From Campylobacteraceae bacterium (GTDB lineage Bacteria; Campylobacterota; Campylobacteria; Campylobacterales; Sulfurospirillaceae), in assembly GCA_027011025.1 (NCBI GenBank), contig JALVAU010000220.1, positions 1 through 8,252 on the forward strand: a stretch of DNA of 8,252 nt. Reading direction: 5' to 3'. The position numbers were made by a program, and so were the translations under genes. Of this stretch, positions 1 through 7,216 are shown piece after piece. Position 1 is the stretch's first letter. The number at the start of each line of letters is the position of its first letter. Below the pieces are notes generated by a model that had not been told where the DNA came from, did no database searches, and was given only the letters and a program-made list of their open reading frames with translations.

Positions 1-1733
1 TTCATAAAACCCATTGGCTTTTCCTCTCCGAAGGCACCCTTTAGCTCTCTTTTTATACTCTTTTGGAAATCTTCTAGGGTAAAAATTGGTTCATCTTTTA
101 TTGCTACTGCAAGAGCTGTATTTTTTAATACAACATTCATCTGTCCTCCACTTAGAGGAAAAGTGGCAAGAGATTCTATACTAAAATCTTCACTATACAG
201 AGCATTTTCCGGTAGCATTTTTCTCCAAAGTTCAAGCCTTTGATTAAAATCTGGCTTGGAGAATTCTATCTTATAATCAAATCTTCTTGAAAATGCGGAA
301 TCTATACTCTCAAGTAGATTTGTAGTGGCAATTAAAACTCCATCAAATCTTTCAATCTGCTCCAAAAATATATTTTGCATTTGATTGTGCATCTTATCAG
401 CACTAGAGTTAGCCCCTAGTGAGCGAGAACTCAAGAACTGATCAGCCTCGTTTAAGAGTAAGACAGGTTTACTTTTACTTTTTTGGCACAAGTCTCTGTA
501 TGCATCAAAAATATTTCTGACATTTTTTTCACTCTCTCCTATATATTTTGAGAGAATTTTAGAGCAATCAAAACTCAAAACTCTTTTCTTCATAGTTTTT
601 GCCAAGCTAAGAGCTGTCATAGTTTTTCCAGTACCCGGAGGTCCATAGAAAATAACCTTTGCATCTATACCGCTTCTTCTGTTTTTTACGCCCCACTCTC
701 TTAAGAGCTTCAAGACATTTTGATTTACCTGTTTGAGCAAGATATCTAAAACCTCTCTTGTTTTTGGATGCAATACAACATCATCCATAGTAGTTGCAGG
801 CTCGATAAGCTCAAATAGATCTTGTTCGCTTATAAGCATATCTAGCTTAATTTTCTTATTTTTTTTATCTTTATTCGGATGCATAATCTTTTGCAACACA
901 TCTTCGCTAACGAAAAAACTTCTCGTAACACCTCCGAAACTACTGAGCATCTCATCATAATCAATCAATAGTGATTCTATGAGCTTTGAGCCATCTTCTA
1001 ACAGAGATCTATTTTTCATCTTTTCATAATCATCTAAACTGATAAGATTTACAAGGGTATTCATATCTCTTAAGTTTTCAAATTCACTTCCATACTCCTC
1101 TTTTAAAAGAGCTAGAAATATCAATTGTTCTTTTATATTTAAACCATTTTCTTTAAATATCACATCAACAACCATCTCTTCTTTTGTTACTTTTATGCGC
1201 TCTTCTATCCTTGTTTCTAACTCTTGGAGTCTATTTTTCAGTCTGTTTATACTTGGGGAATTTCCTGCTATGCTTTGTCTTGTTTGAGCCAGTTTTCTAT
1301 ATAAATCTATCCTTGAGAATTGATCCTTTAGATACTCTAAGTGGTCAAGATATGGTGTTATTTCGGGAAGAGAAATCTCTAGCGTTCCCTCTTCTAATAT
1401 CTTTAAAAAAGATGAGCTTACCATCACTACACTATTTAAAAGTTCCAAATTTGAAACTTCAGAGTAGTTGATACTCAAAAGATTCTCTTGTGTAACCCAA
1501 CCTTGCTCTATCAAGTTTTTTATCAAAAAGAGGTGACTTAGATACTCATAGCCATCGACAGTAAAGATCTCTTTTAAAAGGTCCACCGCAAGAACTTCCG
1601 TGTTCCCAGCAACATACTCTTTTACTAAATACCTTAGTATCTGGGCTTCAGCAACTGAACACTTCAAGCTACTATAAATCTTGCTCTCTTCTATCTTTTC
1701 ATTTTCTAAAAAGTCTATTAGGTACTTTAACAC
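1..1733 (-). CDS. AAA+ ATPase with long uncharacterised N-terminal region (3' end beyond the window)
   Basis: The frame is open from a GTG at 1733 to the left edge, giving 577 visible codons with no stop. The C-terminal third is a classical AAA module: Walker A GPPGTGKT at residues 364-371 (Lys370), a Walker B-like VLLLNEAD with Asn428 and Glu429, sensor-1 Asn472 in ATTN, and an arginine-finger-like SRRFD at 482-486. A small helical lid-type region follows. Residues 1 to about 330 match no domain I recognise. They look mostly helical, with a probable short coiled coil near 160-185. The GTG overlaps the ligase stop by one base (TAGTG). The only purine-rich run upstream (AAGGGG, 1747-1752) is 13 nt away, so translational coupling is likely. 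The first in-frame ATG is about residue 107, too late for a natural start. ATP-driven remodelling of a protein partner is the family role; the substrate is unknown. The Asp-to-Asn change in Walker B is unusual, but I believe NEAD variants occur in some bacterial AAA proteins. Confidence 0.88.
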   Translation of the reverse strand, partial: MLKYLIDFLENEKIEESKIYSSLKCSVAEAQILRYLVKEYVAGNTEVLAVDLLKEIFTVDGYEYLSHLFLIKNLIEQGWVTQENLLSINYSEVSNLELLNSVVMVSSSFLKILEEGTLEISLPEITPYLDHLEYLKDQFSRIDLYRKLAQTRQSIAGNSPSINRLKNRLQELETRIEERIKVTKEEMVVDVIFKENGLNIKEQLIFLALLKEEYGSEFENLRDMNTLVNLISLDDYEKMKNRSLLEDGSKLIESLLIDYDEMLSSFGGVTRSFFVSEDVLQKIMHPNKDKKNKKIKLDMLISEQDLFELIEPATTMDDVVLHPKTREVLDILLKQVNQNVLKLLREWGVKNRRSGIDAKVIFYGPPGTGKTMTALSLAKTMKKRVLSFDCSKILSKYIGESEKNVRNIFDAYRDLCQKSKSKPVLLLNEADQFLSSRSLGANSSADKMHNQMQNIFLEQIERFDGVLIATTNLLESIDSAFSRRFDYKIEFSKPDFNQRLELWRKMLPENALYSEDFSIESLATFPLSGGQMNVVLKNTALAVAIKDEPIFTLEDFQKSIKRELKGAFGEEKPMGFM

Positions 1734-3292
1734 TATTTTGAAAAATCCCCTTTAGCTATCTGCTCTTTAAGCACCCTTTTTAAAACTTTTCCGGTAGCAT
1801 TTTTTGGTAACTCTTCAACAAAATAGATTTTTCTTGGTAGTTTAAAGTTTGCCAAGTATTTTTTCAGATACTGTTTTATTTTTAATTCATCTAGCACTAC
1901 ATCATCTTTAGACTGAATAAATGCAACAACATCTTCGTCGCCACTACTATTTTTGATACCGACTACAGCGACACTCTCGACACCTTCAAATTTTGCCAAC
2001 CACTCTTCTATCTCTCTAGGGTAGATATTTATACCTTTTGAGATTATCAGATCTTTTTTCCTATCTACTATATAGATAAAACCTTCATCATCAACCTTGC
2101 CTAAATCTTCAGTTTTCAGCCATCCGTTTACAATAACTTCATCTGTTGCATCAGGACGATTTAGATAGCCTTGCATCACATTATCGCCCTTTACGATAAT
2201 CTCGCCTATATCTCCTACAGGTAATTCTAACATCTCTTCATTGACAATTTTTACTTCGTACCCCGGAAATGCCGGACCAACAGATAGAGGCTTTTGTCTG
2301 TTTAGTAAATTCGCAGCAACAACAGGAGAGGCTTCACTGAGACCATAACCCTCTATTAGTTTTGATTTTTTGAATTTATTGTTAAATTGGTTCAGTGACG
2401 CTTCGCTTAGCGGTGCTCCTCCCGATATAAAAAGCCTCACTTTATGAAACAGCATAAAATACCAAGGAATTTTTGCCTTCAAAAGTGCATTATATAGTGT
2501 CGGGACTCCTAAAAATACTGTGACTCTTTTCAAAAGTACCTGTTTTAAGACATTTGCAAATGGAAATACCGATTTTACAATCACCATTGATGAACCGGCA
2601 AACAGTGGCAACAGCACAGAAGTTGAGAGTGTAAAGGAGTGAAACATTGGTAAAAAAACTACAAATCTATCACTCTTTTTTACTTCAAAAACTTCCACTG
2701 CCCCAATAGAGTTAGATAAAATATTTCTATAGCTGAGCATAGCACCTTTTGGTTTACCGGTAGTTCCTGAAGTATAGATGATACAGGCCAACTCGTCCAG
2801 TGTAGGCAAACTCTCAGGCTCATCATCGCCCAAAGCAGTAGCATCCATCTCTGCAAAACTATAGTTATTTTCATCTAAATCATCATACTGTTCACTCCAA
2901 ACTATCTTTTGAATTTTAGTTGTCTTTATCAAGTCTTTTGTCTCTTTGGAAAATGATGGTGAGCAGATCAAAAGCTTAGCTTCACAGTCATTCAATATAT
3001 ACTCAAACTCACCTTTTTTCAAGAAGGTATTGATAGGAACTGCTATAGCTCCAATCTTTGTAATAGCAAATAAAGAGACCACAAATTCGATAGAGTTGCC
3101 AACAATCATGGCAACTCTATCTCCCTTTTTTATACCGCTAAATTCTAAAAATCTAGCAAATGTATCAACATCTTGTTTTAGCTTTAGATTTGATATCTTT
3201 TTATCATCTAAAAATAGAGCAATTTTTTTAGGATTTTCTTTTTCATTATTTTGAATAATCTCATAAAAATTTTGATACTTGTAATTTAACAT
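1733..3292 (-). CDS. Long-chain fatty-acid--CoA ligase (AMP-forming, FadD-like; may act as acyl-ACP synthetase)
   Basis: This 519-residue protein belongs to the ANL adenylating family, which activates a carboxylate as acyl-AMP and then transfers it to a thiol such as CoA. Visible motifs in order are the P-loop YTSGTTGKPKG (173-183), the adenine-pocket EGYGLSEASP (314-323), GWLKTEDLG (390-398) with ribose-binding Asp396, the hinge DRKKDLI (410-416), and NATGK (498-502) with the adenylation lysine Lys502. Length is normal for a single-domain ligase. The usual TGD triplet reads TED here (GGA-type codon replaced by GAA at residue 395); other motifs are intact. The start ATG lies 1 nt after the FadL stop (TAAAATG), with a weak AGG upstream. 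Its neighbours, an outer-membrane FadL channel and a lipase-like protein, support a fatty-acid substrate. Chain length and acceptor (CoA or ACP) cannot be read from the sequence. The protein has no signal peptide, so it is cytoplasmic or membrane-associated. Confidence 0.9.
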   Translation of the reverse strand: MLNYKYQNFYEIIQNNEKENPKKIALFLDDKKISNLKLKQDVDTFARFLEFSGIKKGDRVAMIVGNSIEFVVSLFAITKIGAIAVPINTFLKKGEFEYILNDCEAKLLICSPSFSKETKDLIKTTKIQKIVWSEQYDDLDENNYSFAEMDATALGDDEPESLPTLDELACIIYTSGTTGKPKGAMLSYRNILSNSIGAVEVFEVKKSDRFVVFLPMFHSFTLSTSVLLPLFAGSSMVIVKSVFPFANVLKQVLLKRVTVFLGVPTLYNALLKAKIPWYFMLFHKVRLFISGGAPLSEASLNQFNNKFKKSKLIEGYGLSEASPVVAANLLNRQKPLSVGPAFPGYEVKIVNEEMLELPVGDIGEIIVKGDNVMQGYLNRPDATDEVIVNGWLKTEDLGKVDDEGFIYIVDRKKDLIISKGINIYPREIEEWLAKFEGVESVAVVGIKNSSGDEDVVAFIQSKDDVVLDELKIKQYLKKYLANFKLPRKIYFVEELPKNATGKVLKRVLKEQIAKGDFSK

Positions 3293-3293
3293 T

Positions 3294-4532
3294 TTAGAAC
3301 CTATATTTAAGCGACAATGTCAAGAGATGAGCGCTTATATTTGTAAATTCGCCCACCATGTGTTGTATATTGGCATCAGCTGCCGATATTGTCCTGTCGT
3401 CTTTACTGTCATACAGATATCCCATACCAAATGTCATTTTATCACTATATTTATATTCAAACCCTACAGAATATAGTTTTGCATCAGAACTTGGAAGTTC
3501 AAATCCCAATGATGTTGATGGTATAGGAGTTTTATCTATTGCAAAGCCTGCTAAAAACTTCAGCTTATCACTATACTGATGTGTGACACCTATGCGATAA
3601 GCATTGCTATCTTTCCAGTTTTTTGCGATAGGATCATCAAAAGATGGTACTAATATAACTGGGATTGGGCTTTTATAATTAAAATCCAAATCTTTATACT
3701 CTGACCAGTATGTTCTATCAAATTCAAATTCTACTGTTGTTTTACCATTAAATGTGTATGATGCCGCAAAAGCCAAAACAGCCGGAAGAGGTATGCTCAC
3801 ACTAGCTCCTCCGTCATAAACTTTTGTACCATTAAGATAGAGTTTAGAGTTTCCCTCCTCATTCAAATCTACATTTGATCTATAAGTTAAAGCGAATTTC
3901 AACTCTTTTGTAGGTCTATAAGATAGAGCTAAATTATATCCAAACTCTATAGTATCGCCCTCTAAATCTCTTTGCACATTTGTACCAATTCCAGATGCAT
4001 CACTCTTGACTACACCATGACTATATATAGCTCTAAGTCCACCACCTATAGAAAATTTTGGGCTAAGGGCATAAGAGACGACTGGATTGAACTCTATAAT
4101 TTCAAGTGTAAACTCTTGTGCGTATGCCTTTTGAAAAGGAGTTTCCCATCTTTTAGAGAGCCCGCCCGGAGCTGTGATACTAAGACCGTATCTAAAACCG
4201 CTGTAATCTTTTGAACTTAGAAAAATAGTAGGAACAAAAAATTGCTCCGTTTGAGATGACCCATTTGCTGGAATTCCGGCCACCGTACCGGTATAATCTA
4301 GTTTTGGAAGATTTATGTATGTAAAATCACCCTCAAACAGAAGTGCATTTTCATTGAAACTCATATTTGCCGGGTTGTAGTAAGAGCTGTCAGCTCCACT
4401 TGCATTTGATACATAAGCACCACTAAGCGCCGTACTTCTTGATGACTGCTCCGGTATCCTCCATCCGCTCGCCACCAATAGACTAGAGGCAAGAATAGTT
4501 GCTGTTGTAACTTTTAAAACTGTATTTTTCAT
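3294..4532 (-). CDS. FadL/OmpP1/TodX-family outer-membrane transporter for long-chain fatty acids or hydrophobic compounds
   Basis: The product is a 412-residue beta-barrel porin of the FadL family, which moves hydrophobic molecules across the outer membrane. A signal peptide covers residues 1-22 (lysines, then a hydrophobic core ending LLVAS), and the mature protein probably starts at Gly23-Trp24. The N-terminal hatch follows, with SGAY and the family's NPA motif (residues 53-55). The rest alternates polar and aromatic residues in barrel strands and ends in Lys-Tyr-Arg-Phe, the terminal aromatic typical of outer-membrane insertion. The frame could open 11 codons earlier, at 4565, but that would bury the signal peptide behind charged residues. 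The ATG at 4532 has GGAG seven bases upstream and forms an ATGA overlap with the lipase stop, so I choose it. The gene is followed after 1 nt by the acyl ligase. The substrate could also be an aromatic or alkane compound, since TodX/XylN-type relatives carry these. The lipase and ligase neighbours favour fatty acids. Confidence 0.92.
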   Translation of the reverse strand: MKNTVLKVTTATILASSLLVASGWRIPEQSSRSTALSGAYVSNASGADSSYYNPANMSFNENALLFEGDFTYINLPKLDYTGTVAGIPANGSSQTEQFFVPTIFLSSKDYSGFRYGLSITAPGGLSKRWETPFQKAYAQEFTLEIIEFNPVVSYALSPKFSIGGGLRAIYSHGVVKSDASGIGTNVQRDLEGDTIEFGYNLALSYRPTKELKFALTYRSNVDLNEEGNSKLYLNGTKVYDGGASVSIPLPAVLAFAASYTFNGKTTVEFEFDRTYWSEYKDLDFNYKSPIPVILVPSFDDPIAKNWKDSNAYRIGVTHQYSDKLKFLAGFAIDKTPIPSTSLGFELPSSDAKLYSVGFEYKYSDKMTFGMGYLYDSKDDRTISAADANIQHMVGEFTNISAHLLTLSLKYRF

Positions 4533-5863
4533 TTGATTGCTCCACTTCTGATATCTGAAAACCATTTTGTTGCCATACCATAAGCAACACTACCGCATCT
4601 TTGATGCACAAAAGGTTTTGTTGGGGTCGCTGCAGGAATATAACTGCTTGGAATTGGTGATAAAGTCACACTTTTTGCTCCGTTAGCACTAAATGTGTCA
4701 TAAGCTTTTTGCGCACTTAGAGTAAATGGTATGATTTCATCATCAACACATCCGATTATGTTCATTTTTGATTTAGGAGTCCAGTCATACACGCTATTTT
4801 GTGCAAATCTGACTCTAGCAGAATTGTTGAGATTTCCTTGATAATCATTGATAAAACTATCTTTGAAAAGTTCATTTGCATAGTGTGTATTAAATCCATA
4901 ATCTCCTATTGTAACATCTGCTAATCCTAGGGCTACATGTATAGGTACCGTATCATAATCACCGCCAAAAAGATCTATACTGTTAAATATATCAGGTTTC
5001 ACTACTAAGTCACTGATATTTATATCATCATAGGCTTTAGAGTATGATGATGCTATCTCAGCTAAAAATGCGGGATAGACCATCTTCATATTTGCATTCA
5101 AATCAAAAGTAGCCAATCCTTCAACATCATAAGGTCCAGCCATTGGAGCAACACCCATCACCTGAAATTCAGAACTATGGTTTTCTTCTATATCTTTTGC
5201 TAAAGCCATTGTTACATAACCACCCTCAGAGTAGCCTGTCAAATAGAGCTGACCATTAAATAGCACATGATTATCTGTCATATATTTTACACTTGCTCGT
5301 ATCATATCAAGTGATGCTTGAGCTGATTGTTTCATGACATATGGGTGCACTTCACCTTTGGAATCACCAAAACCCACATAATCTGGAAAGATAGAGGCAA
5401 AACCTGCATAACCACTTAATAGCAGGGCATCAGGATAGTAGTGTTGTGTTTTTTCAACATTTGTAGGAGCTTCGCTATCTAAAAAAATTGTTCCATGATT
5501 ATCACAAACCGCAGAGAGAGAAAAGCTTTTTCCTAAACTTGCAAGATAAGCCTTGTATGCATCTGTAGGAGTTGGAATAACCAATAATCCTGAAGCATTT
5601 ATGCTATCTCCTTTGATATTTGTTGTTTTATATGTTATCTTTACAGCTTTATATGCAAAAGCATTTGTTGCATTTGCATCAATCCCACTTGCCTTAACCA
5701 TACCTAGTATAGTAGAGGCATCTATATCATCCATAACTTCTGAACTAACTAGATTGTTACCGACCGCATTAGCACCCTCATTTCCAGAACCTCCACACCC
5801 ACTAAAAATTATGGTTATACCAACCATAATACCCACAAACAAAAGCTTAAACATTTGCTTCAT
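4529..5863 (-). CDS. Lipase/esterase-like alpha/beta-hydrolase lipoprotein
   Basis: A 444-residue predicted lipoprotein. A type II signal peptide ends in the lipobox-like FSGC, with Cys23 as the lipidated residue, and a Gly/Ser/Asn-rich tether (24-40) follows. The body resembles secretory-lipase or prolyl-oligopeptidase-like alpha/beta hydrolases: an HGT oxyanion-type motif (123-125), PDYVGFGDSKG (160-170), and the nucleophile elbow GYSEGG with Ser212. Asp374 or Asp375 in CVDDEIIP and His420 in FVHQRCG are the likely other triad members. Cys372 and Cys423 lie next to those triad regions and could form a disulfide, which is inference. It should hydrolyse ester bonds outside the inner membrane; lipid is the likely but unproven substrate, and peptidase activity is a lesser alternative. 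The start is supported by TAGGAG (5870-5875), six bases before ATG. It lies 14 nt after nfo and overlaps the FadL gene by 4 nt, which ties ester hydrolysis to uptake of the released acids. Confidence 0.85.
   Translation of the reverse strand: MKQMFKLLFVGIMVGITIIFSGCGGSGNEGANAVGNNLVSSEVMDDIDASTILGMVKASGIDANATNAFAYKAVKITYKTTNIKGDSINASGLLVIPTPTDAYKAYLASLGKSFSLSAVCDNHGTIFLDSEAPTNVEKTQHYYPDALLLSGYAGFASIFPDYVGFGDSKGEVHPYVMKQSAQASLDMIRASVKYMTDNHVLFNGQLYLTGYSEGGYVTMALAKDIEENHSSEFQVMGVAPMAGPYDVEGLATFDLNANMKMVYPAFLAEIASSYSKAYDDINISDLVVKPDIFNSIDLFGGDYDTVPIHVALGLADVTIGDYGFNTHYANELFKDSFINDYQGNLNNSARVRFAQNSVYDWTPKSKMNIIGCVDDEIIPFTLSAQKAYDTFSANGAKSVTLSPIPSSYIPAATPTKPFVHQRCGSVAYGMATKWFSDIRSGAIK
4540..4543 (-). 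promoter_or_regulatory. Ribosome binding site that fixes the FadL start at 4532
   Basis: GGAG, within GTGGAG, sits seven bases before the ATG of the ATGA junction. It lies in the final codons of the lipase gene and argues against the earlier in-frame ATG at 4565. Confidence 0.75.
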
Positions 5864-5877
5864 ACAACACTCCTATA

Positions 5878-6726
5878 TTAATTTTTTTCTATCAAAGAGT
5901 ACAAGAGTTTTATCTCTTGCTCCCATATGTCACTATTTGGTGTCTCAAGTATCATAGGTATCTCATCAATTCGCTCATCGTTCATGATTAGCCTAAAAGC
6001 CTCCAAGCCAATTTTTCCCTCTCCTATGGATTCATGTCTATCAACACGACTACCAAGATCCGGCTTAGAATCATTTAAGTGCATACCTGCTAAATACTCA
6101 AACCCGACTATTGTATCAAATTTTTTCATAGATTCATCATAAGTCTCTTTAGTTCTTATATCGTAGCCTGAGGTAAAAAAGTGGCAAGTATCTATACAAA
6201 CCCCCACCCTTTGCTTATCTATACAGTTTTTAACCAAAAAACCCAAGTGTTCCAATTTGTAACCCAAATTACTTCCCTGTCCGGCAGTATTTTCTATGAC
6301 AAGTTTTACATTTTTAGTTTTTCTTATGGCTTCATTCATGGATTTACTAATAAATTCCAAGCACTCCTCTTCGCTTATCTGCTTTAGATGGCTTCCGGGG
6401 TGAAAATTTAACTTATCCAATCCTAGCTCTTCGCATCTGTTTATTTCATCAATAAAAGCATCTAAGGATTTCTCCCTTTTTTCAAGTTCCGGATGTCCAA
6501 GGTTTATCAAATAGCTATCATGTGGCAAGACATACTTTGGTAATATACCTGAGAGTTCAAGATCTATTTTAAATTTTGATATAGTCTCTTCATCAAGTGG
6601 TTTTGCAACCCACTGTCTTTGGTTTTTAGTGAAAAGTGCAAAAGCTTTTGCGCCTATTTTCATAGCATTTAAAGGAGCATTAAAAACTCCTCCGCTAGCA
6701 CTAACATGTGCACCGATATATTTCAT
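5878..6726 (-). CDS. nfo: Endonuclease IV (deoxyribonuclease IV), AP endonuclease
   Basis: The enzyme cuts the DNA backbone 5' of abasic sites and removes blocked 3' ends in base-excision repair. The 282-residue length is normal for the family. All nine zinc-binding residues expected from the E. coli enzyme are present, and at the same numbers: His69, His109, Glu145, Asp179, His182, His216, Asp229, His231 and Glu261. Family signatures are visible as GAHVSASGG near the N-terminus, IENTAGQG (144-151), [13 protein letters not shown] (177-189), HLNDSK (216-221) and [11 protein letters not shown] (227-237). It is a TIM-barrel cytoplasmic enzyme and looks fully functional. AAGGA at 6734-6738, seven bases before ATG, supports the start. 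The gene sits 10 nt after the small lipoprotein and 14 nt before the lipase, so it is probably co-transcribed with them. Nothing in the context gives it a role beyond DNA repair. Confidence 0.97.
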   Translation of the reverse strand: MKYIGAHVSASGGVFNAPLNAMKIGAKAFALFTKNQRQWVAKPLDEETISKFKIDLELSGILPKYVLPHDSYLINLGHPELEKREKSLDAFIDEINRCEELGLDKLNFHPGSHLKQISEEECLEFISKSMNEAIRKTKNVKLVIENTAGQGSNLGYKLEHLGFLVKNCIDKQRVGVCIDTCHFFTSGYDIRTKETYDESMKKFDTIVGFEYLAGMHLNDSKPDLGSRVDRHESIGEGKIGLEAFRLIMNDERIDEIPMILETPNSDIWEQEIKLLYSLIEKN

Positions 6727-6736
6727 TTTATTATCC

Positions 6737-7216
6737 TTATTGTAGTTTTTTTAATTTTATTAAGATATGGTTCATTCTATCTTTGAAGTAGATGGTTTTA
6801 TCTGTTACTCTATAAATTATATCGTAATTTTTTGTTTTTATCTCTTGCAAAAATCCGCCTTGTATCTCTATCTTGCCCACTCCGCCGTATATCTGACTTT
6901 TATCCAATATATCATCAAGCAGGTTTGCATAGTGTTGATATCCAAAAAATCTCCTGTTAAAGTCGATTTTATCTGTACAGTATCCATTTATACAAGCATC
7001 ATTTCCAATCTCTACATGTAGAGTTAGTTTTCCAAGTGTAAATATCTCTATACTCTTATATCCGTCTGCCTTTTTTACAAAACCACTATCTGCTATAGCT
7101 ATATCTTTCGTCTTTATAACTATCTTGTATGGGGCTGAAAAAATTATTTGGCGTTTTATAGAACATCCTGCCAATAAAAAAAGAGTAAAAGATATGAGAA
7201 ATAGATTTTTTAACAT
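6737..7216 (-). CDS. Small predicted lipoprotein of unknown function
   Basis: I do not recognise this 159-residue family. It begins with a clear type II signal peptide: a lysine near the start, a hydrophobic stretch, then the lipobox LAGC with lipidated Cys18 followed by Ser. There is no Asp at +2, so in many Gram-negative bacteria it would be sorted to the outer membrane. The mature part is rich in beta-type alternating sequence and lysine. It has a CINGYC segment (Cys75 and Cys80) that could form a disulfide or bind a ligand, followed by an aromatic stretch ([15 protein letters not shown]) and a Gly-rich turn near 111-121. The gene overlaps the 3' end of the permease gene by 7 nt and precedes nfo by 10 nt. 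Two ATGs lie 4 nt apart. The downstream one (7216) has AGGAG at a proper 7 nt spacing and gives the signal peptide. Function is unknown. Confidence 0.82.
   Translation of the reverse strand: MLKNLFLISFTLFLLAGCSIKRQIIFSAPYKIVIKTKDIAIADSGFVKKADGYKSIEIFTLGKLTLHVEIGNDACINGYCTDKIDFNRRFFGYQHYANLLDDILDKSQIYGGVGKIEIQGGFLQEIKTKNYDIIYRVTDKTIYFKDRMNHILIKLKKLQ

Noticed and set aside
733..960. Plus-strand open frame of 75 codons rich in Ser, Ile and Leu
   Set aside because: Antisense shadow inside the AAA+ gene, with low-complexity composition and no family resemblance.
1184..1471. Plus-strand open frame of 95 codons with hydrophobic leucine-rich product
   Set aside because: It lies antisense to the well-supported AAA+ gene, has no convincing ribosome site, and its composition is what an antisense reading of lysine- and glutamate-rich coding sequence gives.
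2680..3254. Short open frames on both strands inside the acyl ligase gene
   Set aside because: They are embedded in a gene with a full set of ANL motifs and have no supporting signals of their own.
5864..5877. Possible terminator or internal promoter between nfo and the lipase
   Set aside because: The 14-nt gap is filled by a ribosome site and AT-rich spacer. There is no stem-loop and no room for a separate promoter.
5553..5957. Plus-strand open frame of 134 codons spanning the lipase start and nfo end
   Set aside because: It crosses a junction between two well-supported minus-strand genes, and its product is a hydrophobic shadow with no recognisable domain.
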